A stretch of 64,000 nucleotides of DNA from Litoribacter ruber (GCF_018500185.1 NZ_JAHBGI010000002.1:62001-126000), one strand, 5' to 3'. Counted from the stretch's first letter, positions 25,914 to 37,210 are shown. Notes: generated by a model from the sequence alone, not told the origin. Program-made: numbers and translations.

Positions 25914-26273
25914 ATGGGTAACAATTCTACAAATTTGGATTATCAGTTGGTATTGGAAATGGCTGAAGGGGACAAGGAATTCGAAAATGAGCTTCTGGAT
26001 GCCATAATCACCTCTGTACAGGATTTAAAGGAAAAGTATTCAACCGGCTTAGTCAATGCCGATGATGAAATGATCATGCAGGCCCGCCACAAAATCAAGC
26101 CTACACTTGCTCTATTCGGACTAGAACGATTGACAGAGATCCTCGAGGAGGGAAAGGTAATTATCGAAAGCCAGGGCTTTAATGCTTCAGGCATACATCC
26201 GCATAAAGAAGAATTCATGTTAGCCACCGGAGAGCTTCTCGAGGAGCTGTATGGAATAAGGCAATCGGTTTGA
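25914..26273 (+). CDS. Hpt-like phosphotransfer domain protein
   Basis: 119-aa all-helical acidic protein. RHKIKPTLALFGLERLTEIL near residues 61-80 fits the HxxKxxxxxxG phosphoacceptor motif of Hpt domains, with the His at about 62. No receiver or kinase gene lies nearby, so its partner would be elsewhere. It follows the flavoprotein gene by 6 bp on the same strand. The call is by motif only and conservation has not been checked. Confidence 0.65.
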   Translation: MGNNSTNLDYQLVLEMAEGDKEFENELLDAIITSVQDLKEKYSTGLVNADDEMIMQARHKIKPTLALFGLERLTEILEEGKVIIESQGFNASGIHPHKEEFMLATGELLEELYGIRQSV

Positions 26274-26279
26274 GGAGAA

Positions 26280-26411
26280 TCAGTTAGCTGTCGAAAATTC
26301 AACAGTAACTGATTTGTTGAAGAAGTTTTCTTCTTCATTCATGTTAATTTTATCTAATAACATGAATCCGACTAGCAGCAACATAGCTGCTAAGGTGATT
26401 TTAATTTTCAT
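26280..26411 (-). CDS. Small hydrophobic peptide, 43 aa
   Basis: Short frame from the ATG at 26411 to the TGA at 26280: KIKITLAAMLLLVGFMLLD, then an acidic tail ending TVEFSTAN. It has the shape of a single-helix membrane or signal-peptide protein and sits antisense between two plus-strand genes. Similar short secreted hydrophobic peptides are common in Cyclobacteriaceae, but I cannot name one. Codons and the intact frame make it plausible, not certain. Confidence 0.4.
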   Translation of the reverse strand: MKIKITLAAMLLLVGFMLLDKINMNEEENFFNKSVTVEFSTAN

Positions 26412-26575
26412 AATTAAAAATTTAAAGGTTTAAAATAATTCAGTTCAAAAAGGCTTCTGAGAGGAATTGGGGTATCAACCGCAATACTGCTTAACAAAGT
26501 TCCTGCCCAAGTGAAAAAATATTCCCCTGCAGGAACTGATTGTTTGATAATAGCCTTTTGATACAAAAAAAAAGC

Positions 26576-27538
26576 ATGCCTTTAATAGAATCCTCTTCCT
26601 ACACCGGACCGCCGGTTTATCTTTTCAATGGACATTTTGAAACCATTATTCCCAGTATTTTCAGAAAAATTGAAGGGGTAGCTTATCAGCGGGAGAGGTT
26701 TACCACTTCGGATGGTGATTTTTTGGACCTGGACTGGTCAAAGGTGGGGAGCCGAAAATTGCTCATCGTGTCCCATGGATTGGAGGGAAGTTCCGAAAGA
26801 CATTATGTGAAAGGCTTGGTTAAGCTGGCTAATTTGGAGCGTATGGATGCTTTGGCCTGGAACAACCGCTCCTGTAGCGGAGAGATTAATGTGGCCCCAA
26901 AACTTTATCATCACGGTGCCTCGGATGATTTGAAAGCAGTAATCGACCATGCCATTGCCCTTGGTGACTATGATGAAATTTTTTTGACGGGCATTAGCAT
27001 GGGAGGGGCCCAAACACTGAAATACCTGGGTGAATCCGGAAAAAATCTGCCTAATCAGGTCAAAAAAGCGGCTGTTTATTCCACTCCCTGCAATCTTGCA
27101 TCCAGCGCAGCTACTTTAAAATTGCGGAAGAATGCCTTTTACAAAAAAAGGTTTTTGGGAAAACTGAAGGTCAAGATGATCAACAAGGCTTCCCAGTTTC
27201 CGGATTTGATAGACCTGAAACTACTGGAGACCATTGAGGATTTTGACCGCTTTGACACCCATTTTACCGCACCACTCCATGGTTTTAAGGATGCGGCTGA
27301 TTTTTACAAATCCGTAAGTGCGGACAACTGGATGGCCGATATTGAAATTCCTACCCTGATCGTCAATGCGCAGAACGATCCCTTGCTGGGAGAAGCCTGC
27401 TATCCCGTAGATTTGGCGAAGAGCCACACCAACATTCATCTTGAAATGCCCAAGCGCGGTGGCCACACCGGGTTTGTGCTTCGCAAGCAGGAGTTTACCT
27501 GGGTGGAAGGAAGAGTAATGGGTTTTCTGAAGGATTAA
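26576..27538 (+). CDS. YheT-family alpha/beta hydrolase
   Basis: 320 aa with start chosen at the ATG at 26576 (PLIESSSYTGPPVYLFNG); the frame is open 36 bp further but without support. The nucleophile elbow is LTGISMGGAQTLKY with Ser in GISMGG. HGLEGSSERHY is the oxyanion-side motif of the YheT/COG0429 family. The catalytic His is in RGGHTGFV. Predicted esterase on small substrates. The last four bases overlap the converging lhgO gene. Confidence 0.85.
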   Translation: MPLIESSSYTGPPVYLFNGHFETIIPSIFRKIEGVAYQRERFTTSDGDFLDLDWSKVGSRKLLIVSHGLEGSSERHYVKGLVKLANLERMDALAWNNRSCSGEINVAPKLYHHGASDDLKAVIDHAIALGDYDEIFLTGISMGGAQTLKYLGESGKNLPNQVKKAAVYSTPCNLASSAATLKLRKNAFYKKRFLGKLKVKMINKASQFPDLIDLKLLETIEDFDRFDTHFTAPLHGFKDAADFYKSVSADNWMADIEIPTLIVNAQNDPLLGEACYPVDLAKSHTNIHLEMPKRGGHTGFVLRKQEFTWVEGRVMGFLKD

Positions 27539-28731
27539 AATCTCTTCAGGGCCATTTCCGCAATTGTATTTCCAATAGAAAGTGAGCTGGTAGCCGCAGG
27601 TGATGGCGCATTCAATACGTTGATGGAATGTGTGCTTTCCTTGATGCTAAAGTCATCCACCAATCCTCCATCACGGTCACAAGCCTGAGCCCTAACACCC
27701 GCTCCACCATCCACAAGGTCATCTTCTGTCAATTCAGGAATGAGTTCCTGTAGGGCTTTGGTAAAAGCTGCCTTTGAAAAAGACCTGTACATTTCACCCA
27801 TGCCTGTTTTCCAATATTTACAGGCCACTTTTTGAAAACCCGGCCAAGCCAGCGATTCCGCAAGTTCACTCAGGTTTACATCCGTGCGCTTGTAGCCTTC
27901 CCGTTTGAAAGCCAACACGGCATTGGGGCCAGCTTCCACACCGCCTTTCATCATGCGGGTAAAGTGAACGCCTAGGAAAGGGAAGTTGGGATCAGGTACC
28001 GGATAGATCAGGTTTTTGACCAGGTATTCTTTTTCCTTTTTGAGTTTGTAATATTCTCCTCTGAAGGGGATGATTTTAACGGTTGACTTTTCACCTGTAA
28101 TCATTTCGGCGATTTTATCGGAATAGAGTCCAGCACAGTTGATCACCAGATCAGCAGCAAAAACGTTGTTACTGGTGATGACTTCCACCTTGCCGTTTAC
28201 AGTTTTGGCTTTGTTCACCTTTTGACCCAAATGGATGGTACCACCTTTCTCCTGAAACTTTTTCCCGTAAGTTTCTGCCACCTTTTTGTAATCCACAATG
28301 CCTGTTTGCGGGACAAAAATGGCCGCTACACCCGCGCAGTGTGGCTCATATTCACGAAGCTCGGTCAGGCTGATCTCCCTGGTACCCTCCAAGCCGTTTT
28401 CAATTCCTCTTTTCAGCAGATTGTTCAGTAAGGGCACCTGTTCGGTTCTAGTTGCCACCACCACTTTGCCGGTCAACTCGAAAGGGATCTCCTCCGTTTG
28501 GCAGAAATTGATCAGGTCGTGGTAACCCTGTATACAATTGGTGGCCTTGAGGGATCCGGGTTTGTAGTAAAGCCCAGAATGAATGACACCGCTGTTGTTG
28601 CCGGTCTGGTGTTTGGCCAGTTCCTGTTCCTTTTCAAGGACTGTGACTTTTAAGGCCGGATTTCTTTCCAAAATCTTCAAGCCAGTGGCCAGTCCTACGA
28701 TTCCTCCTCCAATGATGATGATGTGTTGCAA
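27535..28731 (-). CDS. lhgO: L-2-hydroxyglutarate oxidase
   Basis: 398-aa FAD enzyme that oxidises L-2-hydroxyglutarate to 2-oxoglutarate. FAD Rossmann motif is IIIGGGIVGLATGLKILE, followed by KHQTGNNSGVIHSGLYYKPG, diagnostic for LhgO/DAO-type oxidases. Normal length. The promoter has a TATATTTG box at 28754-28761. Confidence 0.93.
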   Translation of the reverse strand: MQHIIIIGGGIVGLATGLKILERNPALKVTVLEKEQELAKHQTGNNSGVIHSGLYYKPGSLKATNCIQGYHDLINFCQTEEIPFELTGKVVVATRTEQVPLLNNLLKRGIENGLEGTREISLTELREYEPHCAGVAAIFVPQTGIVDYKKVAETYGKKFQEKGGTIHLGQKVNKAKTVNGKVEVITSNNVFAADLVINCAGLYSDKIAEMITGEKSTVKIIPFRGEYYKLKKEKEYLVKNLIYPVPDPNFPFLGVHFTRMMKGGVEAGPNAVLAFKREGYKRTDVNLSELAESLAWPGFQKVACKYWKTGMGEMYRSFSKAAFTKALQELIPELTEDDLVDGGAGVRAQACDRDGGLVDDFSIKESTHSINVLNAPSPAATSSLSIGNTIAEMALKRF

Positions 28732-28753
28732 AGTATTGTGGTTTTTGGTTGTG

Positions 28754-28761
28754 CAAATATA
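28754..28761 (-). promoter_or_regulatory. TAnnTTTG -7 box for lhgO
   Basis: TATATTTG on the minus strand 23 bp before the ATG, matching the Bacteroidota -7 consensus. No TTG was seen at the right -33 distance. Confidence 0.5.
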
Positions 28762-28769
28762 AGGAAATG

Positions 28770-29230
28770 CGGGGAGTCAAAAACTTCTTCGCGGAGTCAA
28801 TGGGCCACAAAGGGCACAAAGTTTACACAAAGTTTCACAAAGCCTCATCGCGGAGACAATGGGCCACAAAGATTACACGAACTTTTATAAAGGGCTTCTT
28901 TGCGGAAAGCAAGGGGACACGGACCTGCCTGACTGCCAAAGTGACTAGCTGAGGCAGGCAGGGTTTCGCAGAGTTTTGCACAACCTGTCCCGAGCAGCAA
29001 AGCGAATCGGGAGAGTTTCACGGAGTTTCTTCTTCGCGGAGAACTAATGAATTGGACAAATGAGGTCACTAAGGGCACAAAGCTGCTTGGACGGCAGTCA
29101 GGGCTTACAGGACAGAGGGTTTTAATGTTTTTGCCAAATGGGGTATTATACGCTACTACCTGTGCGAAGGGGGCTTTGTGCCCTTATTTTTACTTTGTGA
29201 AACTTTGTGGCCCATTCCTTCGGTGATGAG
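28770..29230. repeat. CACAAAG/CCCGA repeat block
   Basis: About 460 bp of repeats between lhgO and a terminator: GGGCCACAAAGGGCACAAAG twice, TGTCCCGAGCAGCAAAGCGA ending TCGGGAGAG, then TTTGTGCCCTTATTTTTAC and TTGTGAAACTTTGTGG in the other orientation, forming a loose inverted pair. No gene supported. Confidence 0.65.
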
Positions 29231-29252
29231 TACCTTGTACTTAGAACGGAAA

Positions 29253-29277
29253 AAGCCTCCCTGGTTAGGGGAGGCTT
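29253..29277. terminator. Hairpin terminator
   Basis: AAGCCTCC/GGAGGCTT stem with a 9-nt loop, preceded by an A-run and followed by TGTTT. It would serve the minus-strand 86-aa gene starting at 29634, whose stop is at 29374. Confidence 0.6.
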
Positions 29278-29373
29278 GTTTCAAAAATCCCTCTTTACAA
29301 TCCCGTAATCGTGACACGGCTAAAAGAAGTAAAAATTAAAAAAGGGTTGTGTAGTGGTTAATCTTAAGTGTGG

Positions 29374-29634
29374 TCAATCTTTTTTGTTGGGGTTGGAAAC
29401 CTCGGGAAAATCATCGTCATCCCGGTATTCCTCCTCTTTTGGTGGTCGAGGACCTCCGCTGTTGGGATCCTTCTTCTTTTTTTCCTCTTTCTTTTCCTTC
29501 TCCTTATCCGGAATTTCTGGACCTTCCATAGCTTCTAGCCTTTCAATGTCCTTGCTTGTGAAACCTAAAATTTGGGCTTTAGAAAACCCTTTAGAATAGA
29601 AGCCTAGGTCAAAATCATAATTCAACATTCCCAT
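29374..29634 (-). CDS. Hypothetical 86-aa protein with charged low-complexity tail
   Basis: N-terminal half looks folded (DLGFYSKGFSKAQILGFTSK). From about residue 42 it becomes a lysine/glutamate/proline-rich tail (KEKEKKEEKKKKDPNSGG). No family is known. It may bind a charged partner through the tail. Moderate confidence because of the low-complexity half. Confidence 0.5.
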   Translation of the reverse strand: MGMLNYDFDLGFYSKGFSKAQILGFTSKDIERLEAMEGPEIPDKEKEKKEEKKKKDPNSGGPRPPKEEEYRDDDDFPEVSNPNKKD

Positions 29635-29857
29635 AAATCATTTCTTAAAATCCTCAATACTTATTTTAAAAGCTTTTGCTCTATTGCTTCGTATTGTATT
29701 CCAAAAGTATTCCAAAAATCTGGAAATACAATATGTTTGGTGATAAAAAATAAAGGAATTTTCATAAAATTAAACAAATGAATCCGTAAACCGTTGATTT
29801 CAAGCCTGCTAAAGGGTTTTACGTTTGTTTCTATTTATTGGGGTTTGGTTTGCCATA

Positions 29858-31873
29858 TTACGTCGTAAATTTTCGCCTCAACAGGGCATCTTTGCGTGGA
29901 ATCCGTCCTTTAAAGGCTCTGTACATCGCTTCTGCCTCTCTGCTGCCCCCTTTTTCCAGGATTTCCGTTCTCAATTTTGAAGACAATTCAGGGTTGAATA
30001 TTCCCACATTTTGGAAGGATTCATAGGCGTCGGCGTCCAATATTTCAGCATAGATATAACTGTAATAGGATGCCGCATAGCCTCCCGAAAATATGTGAGA
30101 AAAGTAAATGCTTTTGTATCTAGGCAGTATGGGCAAGGAATTCTTTAGCTTTTCATTCAATTCGGCTTCAAATTGTGAGGCATTCACTGTGAGCGGTGTG
30201 GTGAGAGAATGGTATTCCAAATCCAGGTATGCTGCCAACAGGTATTCAGTCAGGGCAAATCCCTGGTTGAATTTTTGGCTGGCCTTTAACTTTTTCAGCA
30301 ATTCTTCAGGGATGACCTTTTTGTTCATGGGGTGGATGGCGTAATCTTTCAAAACCTGTGGCTCCATTGCCCAGTTTTCCAAAAGTTGGGAAGGCAATTC
30401 CACAAAATCCCTTGGCACAGCTGTGCCAGCCAGGGATTCAAATTTCACATCGGAAAGCAGGCCGTGAAGGGCGTGCCCAAATTCATGGAAAAAGGTATTG
30501 ACCTCGTCTAAGGTAAGTATGCAGGCCTCTCCATCAGCAGGAGGGGTGAAATTACAGACCAGGGAAATGATGGGAAGGGTCCGCTTGCCGTGTTCATACT
30601 GCTGTGACCTGTATTTGGTCATCCAGGCCCCGCCCTGCTTGGAATCCCGGGCAAAGAAGTCCATATAAAGTATCCCTACAGTCTCCCCAGTTTCCTCCAA
30701 CACCTCATAGCTTACTACATCTTGATGATAGAGGGGAGCGGAATCCAGTTTCTTAAAATCCAATCCAAAAAGCCTCTTGCAGGTTGAAAAAACACCCTGC
30801 TGAACATTTTCTAAGGTGAAGTATTGGCTTACTTCATTTTCGTCCACTTCAAATTTCTGCCTTCTTACCTGCTCGGCAAGGTAGTACCAATCATAAGGTT
30901 CGAGTTTTTCTATACCCAAATCGCCAGCGATTTCTTTTAAATCCTCAAATTCCACTTCTGCTTGACTGTATGCTGCGGGCCAAAGGCTATCCAATAATTC
31001 CTTGACGTTTGCAGCCTGCTTGGCCATAGCTTCTTCAAGAACGTAATCAGCATAATGCGGAAAGTCCAAAATCTGGGCTTTTTCCAGTCTTAGATCAGTA
31101 ATTATTTTGATAAGCTTCTCGTTGGAATGCTGCCCTCGCCTGGTGTAGGCAGTCCAGATTTTTTCCCTCAAACTCCTATTTTCCGCATAGGTCAAGATAC
31201 TGAGATAGGTATTCTGGTTTGGGGTAAAAATATAGGCATCGGGAATCCCTTTACTTTTTGCATGTTCTTGTGCCGCCTTGATGATATTGTTGGGCAACCC
31301 TTTCAATTCCTGTGAATCCTTGATTACTATCTGCTTGCTGTTGGTCTCTTGAAGCAGATTCTGGCCAAACTCTAGGGTAGCTTCAGCAAGTTGGCTGTTG
31401 ATGTCTTTCAGCCTGTCCTTCTCTTTATCGGGTAGGGCAGCTCCATTTCGCACAAAAAGATTATGGAATTTTTTGAGCAGCATATGTTCCTCTTCATGCA
31501 AGTTCAGTGTATCCTTTTCTCTCCACAAGGTCTCAAAGCGGGAAAATAGCTGGACATTCATTCTGATTGCATCACCATGTCTGGATAGGATGGGGTTCAT
31601 TTTTTTGGCCGTTGCCAGCAGGATTGGACTGGTGTGGGCAAGGTTGAGATTGGAAAAAATGTTGAGTGTGCTGCGGATTTCCTTCCCTGACTCCTCAAAG
31701 GCTATTACGGTGTTTTGGAAGGTTGGAGGTGCCTGGTTGGCAATTATTTTATCAATTTTTTCGGCTTGGAGTTTCATGCCGTGCTTCAAGGCTTCTTCAA
31801 AATGGTTGTCTTCTATGAGTTCGAATGGTGGTATGGCGTGCAAGGTGTCGAAAGGATGCAGTAAGGGATTCAT
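29858..31873 (-). CDS. M3A-family metallopeptidase (Dcp-like)
   Basis: 671 aa with start set at the ATG at 31873; the open frame extends about 245 bp further but is not protein-like. The zinc site is TFFHEFGHALHGLLSD and the downstream Glu is in a segment with GTAVPRDFVELPSQLLENW. AVPRDFVELPSQ resembles peptidyl-dipeptidase Dcp more than oligopeptidase A. No signal peptide, so it is likely a cytoplasmic peptide-recycling enzyme. Dcp versus OpdA is uncertain. Confidence 0.9.
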   Translation of the reverse strand: MNPLLHPFDTLHAIPPFELIEDNHFEEALKHGMKLQAEKIDKIIANQAPPTFQNTVIAFEESGKEIRSTLNIFSNLNLAHTSPILLATAKKMNPILSRHGDAIRMNVQLFSRFETLWREKDTLNLHEEEHMLLKKFHNLFVRNGAALPDKEKDRLKDINSQLAEATLEFGQNLLQETNSKQIVIKDSQELKGLPNNIIKAAQEHAKSKGIPDAYIFTPNQNTYLSILTYAENRSLREKIWTAYTRRGQHSNEKLIKIITDLRLEKAQILDFPHYADYVLEEAMAKQAANVKELLDSLWPAAYSQAEVEFEDLKEIAGDLGIEKLEPYDWYYLAEQVRRQKFEVDENEVSQYFTLENVQQGVFSTCKRLFGLDFKKLDSAPLYHQDVVSYEVLEETGETVGILYMDFFARDSKQGGAWMTKYRSQQYEHGKRTLPIISLVCNFTPPADGEACILTLDEVNTFFHEFGHALHGLLSDVKFESLAGTAVPRDFVELPSQLLENWAMEPQVLKDYAIHPMNKKVIPEELLKKLKASQKFNQGFALTEYLLAAYLDLEYHSLTTPLTVNASQFEAELNEKLKNSLPILPRYKSIYFSHIFSGGYAASYYSYIYAEILDADAYESFQNVGIFNPELSSKLRTEILEKGGSREAEAMYRAFKGRIPRKDALLRRKFTT

Positions 31874-31933
31874 GGATTGGTAGATGTTTTGAGGCTTTAA
31901 AACCGAAATTAACCATAAAATACAAACTCCTAT

Positions 31934-32689
31934 ATGATTGTTTTGGATAGAGAAACCCATTTTAGCATTATTTTCCAGAGGGCACATGGGATGCTGGCGG
32001 CCAAAATCGCCGAAAAGTTGGAGCCGGCGCTGAGGCCACCCGCAAAATACTGGCTGGAAACCTTGGTAGCCATAGCCGATCATGATGATGGCAGGAGGGG
32101 GTGGAACGGTGATTTTCACCTCAATGACAAGGGGTTTCCAAAGGATTTTACAGAATTTGGATTTGACTACGAACAGGCCGTCAGAGTTGTCAATACAGCT
32201 GAGTGCAAGTCATCATGGGTCTGCCTGATGGTTTCTATGCATTTGGTGGAATTGTATAGTGCTCTGGAGGAAGCCAAAAAACTGGTTGAGGACGAATTGG
32301 CCAGGCAAAAAAAGCTTAGGGAATTCCTTCATTTGCCAAAGGAGGATGCAGAGGCCTATTATAGGTTGGTCAAGTGGTGTGATGAATTGTCTCTTCGGGT
32401 TTGCAAGGAACAGTTTCCCGACAGTTTTCCTGGTGATTTTTTGGAGAAATTACCAAGGGGGAAATCGTCTTACTTGGGTAGAAAATCCGAGTTGGTTGTT
32501 TACCCCTGGGTTTTTGAGAAGGAAAAAGTTTGCTTTGAATATGAGTACAGGGATATTCCGAAACGGGAATATAAGGATGATTCTGATTTGAGGGAGGAGC
32601 TGACCAAAGCAAAAATATGCATCTCCCCAGTTGATTTCAAAAGGGGAGATGTCACAAGGTTATTCAACGTAGAGCACCAGCCCTTTTAG
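31934..32689 (+). CDS. DUF3891 family protein
   Basis: 251 aa, cytoplasmic. Family-specific parts are HFSIIFQRAHGMLAAKIAEK, IADHDDGRRGWNGDF and FGFDYEQAVRVV. The conserved His and Asp in ADHDDG suggest metal binding, but the function of DUF3891 is unknown. The 3' end overlaps the converging methyltransferase gene by 30 bp. Confidence 0.85.
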   Translation: MIVLDRETHFSIIFQRAHGMLAAKIAEKLEPALRPPAKYWLETLVAIADHDDGRRGWNGDFHLNDKGFPKDFTEFGFDYEQAVRVVNTAECKSSWVCLMVSMHLVELYSALEEAKKLVEDELARQKKLREFLHLPKEDAEAYYRLVKWCDELSLRVCKEQFPDSFPGDFLEKLPRGKSSYLGRKSELVVYPWVFEKEKVCFEYEYRDIPKREYKDDSDLREELTKAKICISPVDFKRGDVTRLFNVEHQPF

Positions 32690-33838
32690 GTATTCCGTCT
32701 CCGTATGGTAAATGTTGATGGGGTGATCTGCAGGCTGGGAGAGGTAGTGAAGGATTTTCACGTTTCTTCCCACCTCAATGGCTGCGGCAGTCACCGTATT
32801 GGCAAATAATTGCTTGTCCACCACCTGCGAACAGGAAAAGGTAAACAGGATACCGCCTGGTTTGATATGCTTGAAAGCCTCGGCGTTTAGACGTTTGTAG
32901 CCCTGCACAGCATTGTGACGGCTTTTGATATTTTTGGCGAATGCTGGGGGATCCAATACGATCACATCGTAATCCGCATCAATATCCCTGATGTACTTGA
33001 CCACATCGGCGAGGATGGATTCGTGTTTGCCCTTATGGTTGGGATTCAGGGTCACATTTTTATCGGTAAGTTCGATGGCTTTCTCGGAAATATCCACCGA
33101 ATGGACTTCTTTGGCGCCCTCATTTAAGGCTGCAATGGAAAAGCCGCCGGAATAGCAGAAGGTGTTTAGCACTTTTTTATCCTTGCTGTACTGGCCGAAA
33201 AGCTTTCGATTTTCTCTTTGGTCAATAAAGAAACCGGTTTTCTGTCCCTTTTCCCAGTCTATTTCATACTTGTCGCCATGTTCCAAAACAAGGTTAGTTT
33301 CCGGAGTTCCAAATAGAAAGCGATTTTCAGTCTGGACTACATTTTTGGATAAAGTCTCGGCGCTTTTGTCATATACGGCTTTCAATTTTTCCCTCATGAC
33401 TTGCTGCAGAGCAGATGAGATATCTTCAATGTGGTGGTACATTCCAATGCTATGCGCTTGAATGACCGCGGTGCCGTTATAGAAATCGATAATCAGCCCG
33501 GGAAGCATGTCACCTTCACCATGCACCAACCTAAAAACATTGGTCTGGCTGTTGTCGGCTAAGCCGATATTTTGTCGCATTTGAAATGCTTTTCCAAGCT
33601 TTTCTACCCAGAAATCAATGTTGATATCCTTATCCTCAAAGCTGATCACGCGGATCATGATGGATCCGTTTTGGAAATGTCCGGTGCCCAAAAATTCATC
33701 CTTGGAGCTATAGACCTTTACCAGTTGGCCGTTTTGGAGGTCTTCATCTCTTTTGGCAATGGCACCTGAGAAAACCCAGTGGTGCCGTCTTTTTAGGGAG
33801 ATTTCTTTTCCTTTCTTAAGATATACTTTCGGGTACAT
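32660..33838 (-). CDS. Class I rRNA (cytosine-C5) methyltransferase, RlmI-like
   Basis: 392 aa. An N-terminal PUA domain (YLKKGKEISLKRRHHWVFSG) leads to a Rossmann methyltransferase with LNTFCYSGGFSIAALNEGA, VIVLDPPAFAK and FTFSCSQVV holding the catalytic Cys. It fits RlmI (23S m5C1962) and close relatives. It converges with DUF3891 at 32660 and its start overlaps the upstream symporter gene end by 23 bp. Confidence 0.9.
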   Translation of the reverse strand: MYPKVYLKKGKEISLKRRHHWVFSGAIAKRDEDLQNGQLVKVYSSKDEFLGTGHFQNGSIMIRVISFEDKDINIDFWVEKLGKAFQMRQNIGLADNSQTNVFRLVHGEGDMLPGLIIDFYNGTAVIQAHSIGMYHHIEDISSALQQVMREKLKAVYDKSAETLSKNVVQTENRFLFGTPETNLVLEHGDKYEIDWEKGQKTGFFIDQRENRKLFGQYSKDKKVLNTFCYSGGFSIAALNEGAKEVHSVDISEKAIELTDKNVTLNPNHKGKHESILADVVKYIRDIDADYDVIVLDPPAFAKNIKSRHNAVQGYKRLNAEAFKHIKPGGILFTFSCSQVVDKQLFANTVTAAAIEVGRNVKILHYLSQPADHPINIYHTETEYLKGLVLYVE

Positions 33839-35225
33839 ATTTCTTGGTTTTGATTTTTGTAGGCCTCAGGAATGTCCCGATCAACATCCCTGCAGCGCTG
33901 ATAAATAAAGCGATGACGTGCGGATAAATGGGCAAAGTGACGGTAAGTAAAATCAAATAGGAACCCGTGCCCATGAAAATGGCCAACACAGCTCCGAAGC
34001 GTGATGCCTTTTTCCAGTATAATCCAGCCGTCAAAGGTATGAATAAAGAAACAAGGAGAAGGATACTGGCATCTGCTACCAGTTCATAGATGTTGGCCTT
34101 CCAGGAGGCCATGAAAATTGCAATAATGGCAACCGCTATCACCGTAATTCTTAGCACCCAAAGGAAGTGTTCGTCCTTCCAACCCTTGCCAAATGTAGGG
34201 CGTATCAGGTTTTCGGAAATGATGGCGGCTGGCGCCAATAAACCCGAACTGGTGGTGCTCATGATAGCTGAAAGCAGGGCACCGAAAAACAGCACCTGAA
34301 CGGTCAAGCCACCATGCTGTAGGACCATTTCCGGCAGCAACATCTGTTTGTTTTCCAAATAAATTTCAGGGTATAATACTTTGGCTCCTAAAGCAATAAA
34401 CAAGGGAAGCAAACCAAAGCTTAAATAGAAGCCTCCAGCCATATAAGTCGATCTCACGGCGACTTTTTCAGACTTTGCCGACATCACCCGTTGGTAGATG
34501 TCCTGACTTGGAATACTGCCTAGACCCAAAATCATCCATGCGCCAAGGTAGTTTACCCAAGCGTCCCAGCGGGGTGCGGGGAAAAACTGAAAGCTCCCCT
34601 CAGGGGCTGACTCCAGGATGGGCATCACCCCACCGGCCTCTGTGGCCACCATGGTAGCTACCCAAAGCAAACCGACCACAATCATGGTTGTTTGGATAAA
34701 ATCAGTGATGGAAATCGCCCACATGCCGCCAAGGAAAGTATAAAATACCACGATGGCGGCACTTATGATTATTCCGGTGGTGAGTGGGATGGATACAATG
34801 GCTCCCAAAATCAGGCTGAGCGCCACCAATTGGGCGGCCACATAGCCAAAATAGGCGGGAACCATAAATAGGGAGGACAGGAAAGCGATCCTCTCTCCAA
34901 AAAGTTTTTTGAACACATCTCCAAGGGTAAGGACATTCATCCTATACATGGGGCGGAGATAGAACATTCCGAAAAGTATCAGGCATAGGGCCCCTCCAAA
35001 TGGGTCTTCCATCACTCCCTGCAGGCCATGGTCCAGGTATTCGGACGATGCCCCAAAAATGGTTTCCGACCCAAACCATGTGGCAAACAGGGCAGAGGCA
35101 CTTAGGAATAACGGAAGTTGCCTGCCCGCCAAAACAAAGTCCTTAGAACTTTTTACAAGTTTTGACGACCAGGCACCTATGCTGACCGTAATCAGGATGT
35201 AAATGATTACAGCTGTTAGTAACAA
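33816..35225 (-). CDS. Sodium:solute symporter family protein
   Basis: 469 aa with about 12-13 transmembrane helices. The SSS pattern shows ASALFATWFGSETIFGASSE near residue 45, YVAAQLVALSLILG in the core and GAWMILGLGSIPSQDIYQR near 230. Inner-membrane sodium-coupled uptake; the substrate (sugar, amino acid or similar) is not readable. It ends inside the start region of the downstream methyltransferase. Confidence 0.9.
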   Translation of the reverse strand: MLLTAVIIYILITVSIGAWSSKLVKSSKDFVLAGRQLPLFLSASALFATWFGSETIFGASSEYLDHGLQGVMEDPFGGALCLILFGMFYLRPMYRMNVLTLGDVFKKLFGERIAFLSSLFMVPAYFGYVAAQLVALSLILGAIVSIPLTTGIIISAAIVVFYTFLGGMWAISITDFIQTTMIVVGLLWVATMVATEAGGVMPILESAPEGSFQFFPAPRWDAWVNYLGAWMILGLGSIPSQDIYQRVMSAKSEKVAVRSTYMAGGFYLSFGLLPLFIALGAKVLYPEIYLENKQMLLPEMVLQHGGLTVQVLFFGALLSAIMSTTSSGLLAPAAIISENLIRPTFGKGWKDEHFLWVLRITVIAVAIIAIFMASWKANIYELVADASILLLVSLFIPLTAGLYWKKASRFGAVLAIFMGTGSYLILLTVTLPIYPHVIALFISAAGMLIGTFLRPTKIKTKKYVPESIS

Positions 35226-35231
35226 TTTATA

Positions 35232-36851
<1,620 letters not shown>

Positions 36852-36878
36852 TTAGGTCGTCGCTTTTTTTAGAATTTG

Positions 36879-36886
36879 CAAAGATA
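36879..36886 (-). promoter_or_regulatory. TAnnTTTG -7 box for the ABC-F gene
   Basis: TATCTTTG on the minus strand, 28 bp before the ATG, matching the Bacteroidota -7 consensus. A CACGCAAAGG-type repeat lies just upstream. Confidence 0.5.
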
Positions 36887-37020
36887 AGAAAATTAAGGTG
36901 AAAAAGATTCCTTAGATGAGGGAGTTTCACGCAAAGGCCGCAAAGGTTTACGCAAAGACCGCAGAGAATAACGTTTTTTAAAATAGCATGGAATTAATAC
37001 CATTTAACCAATGTCCACGG

Positions 37021-37149
37021 TTACTTTCTGCCTGTATATCCTTTATGAGGTAGATTATGTTTTTCTAATCTCTTTAAGGATTCAGCAGATGAACCCATAT
37101 AAAAAGAATTGGCTTTCTGAGATTGTGTGATGTAAACGTAGTATTCCAT
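37021..37149 (-). pseudogene. Truncated GIY-YIG nuclease
   Basis: ATG at 37149 to a TAA at 37021 gives 42 residues, EYYVYITQSQKANSFYMGSS then KHNLPHKGYTGRK. This is the GIY-YIG start, closely related to the intact paralogue at 37290-37547. The C-terminal half (about 40 residues) is absent. It follows a tRNA remnant and a terminator in the same order as the intact copy. Confidence 0.75.
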
Positions 37150-37175
37150 TTTCAAAAAAAATATGGTTTAAGAAC

Positions 37176-37209
37176 AAAAAAAAGCCTTAGAAAATCAATT
37201 CTAAGGCTT
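37176..37209 (-). terminator. tRNA terminator, second copy
   Basis: AAGCCTTAGAA/TTCTAAGGCTT stem with a T-run on the minus strand. It is nearly identical to the one at 37574-37607 and ends the tRNA remnant transcript. Confidence 0.8.
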
Positions 37210-37210
37210 G

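Noticed and set aside
31874..32119. Extended N-terminus of the M3 peptidase
   Set aside because: The extra sequence overlaps the divergent DUF3891 start and is not protein-like; the ATG at 31873 fits family length.
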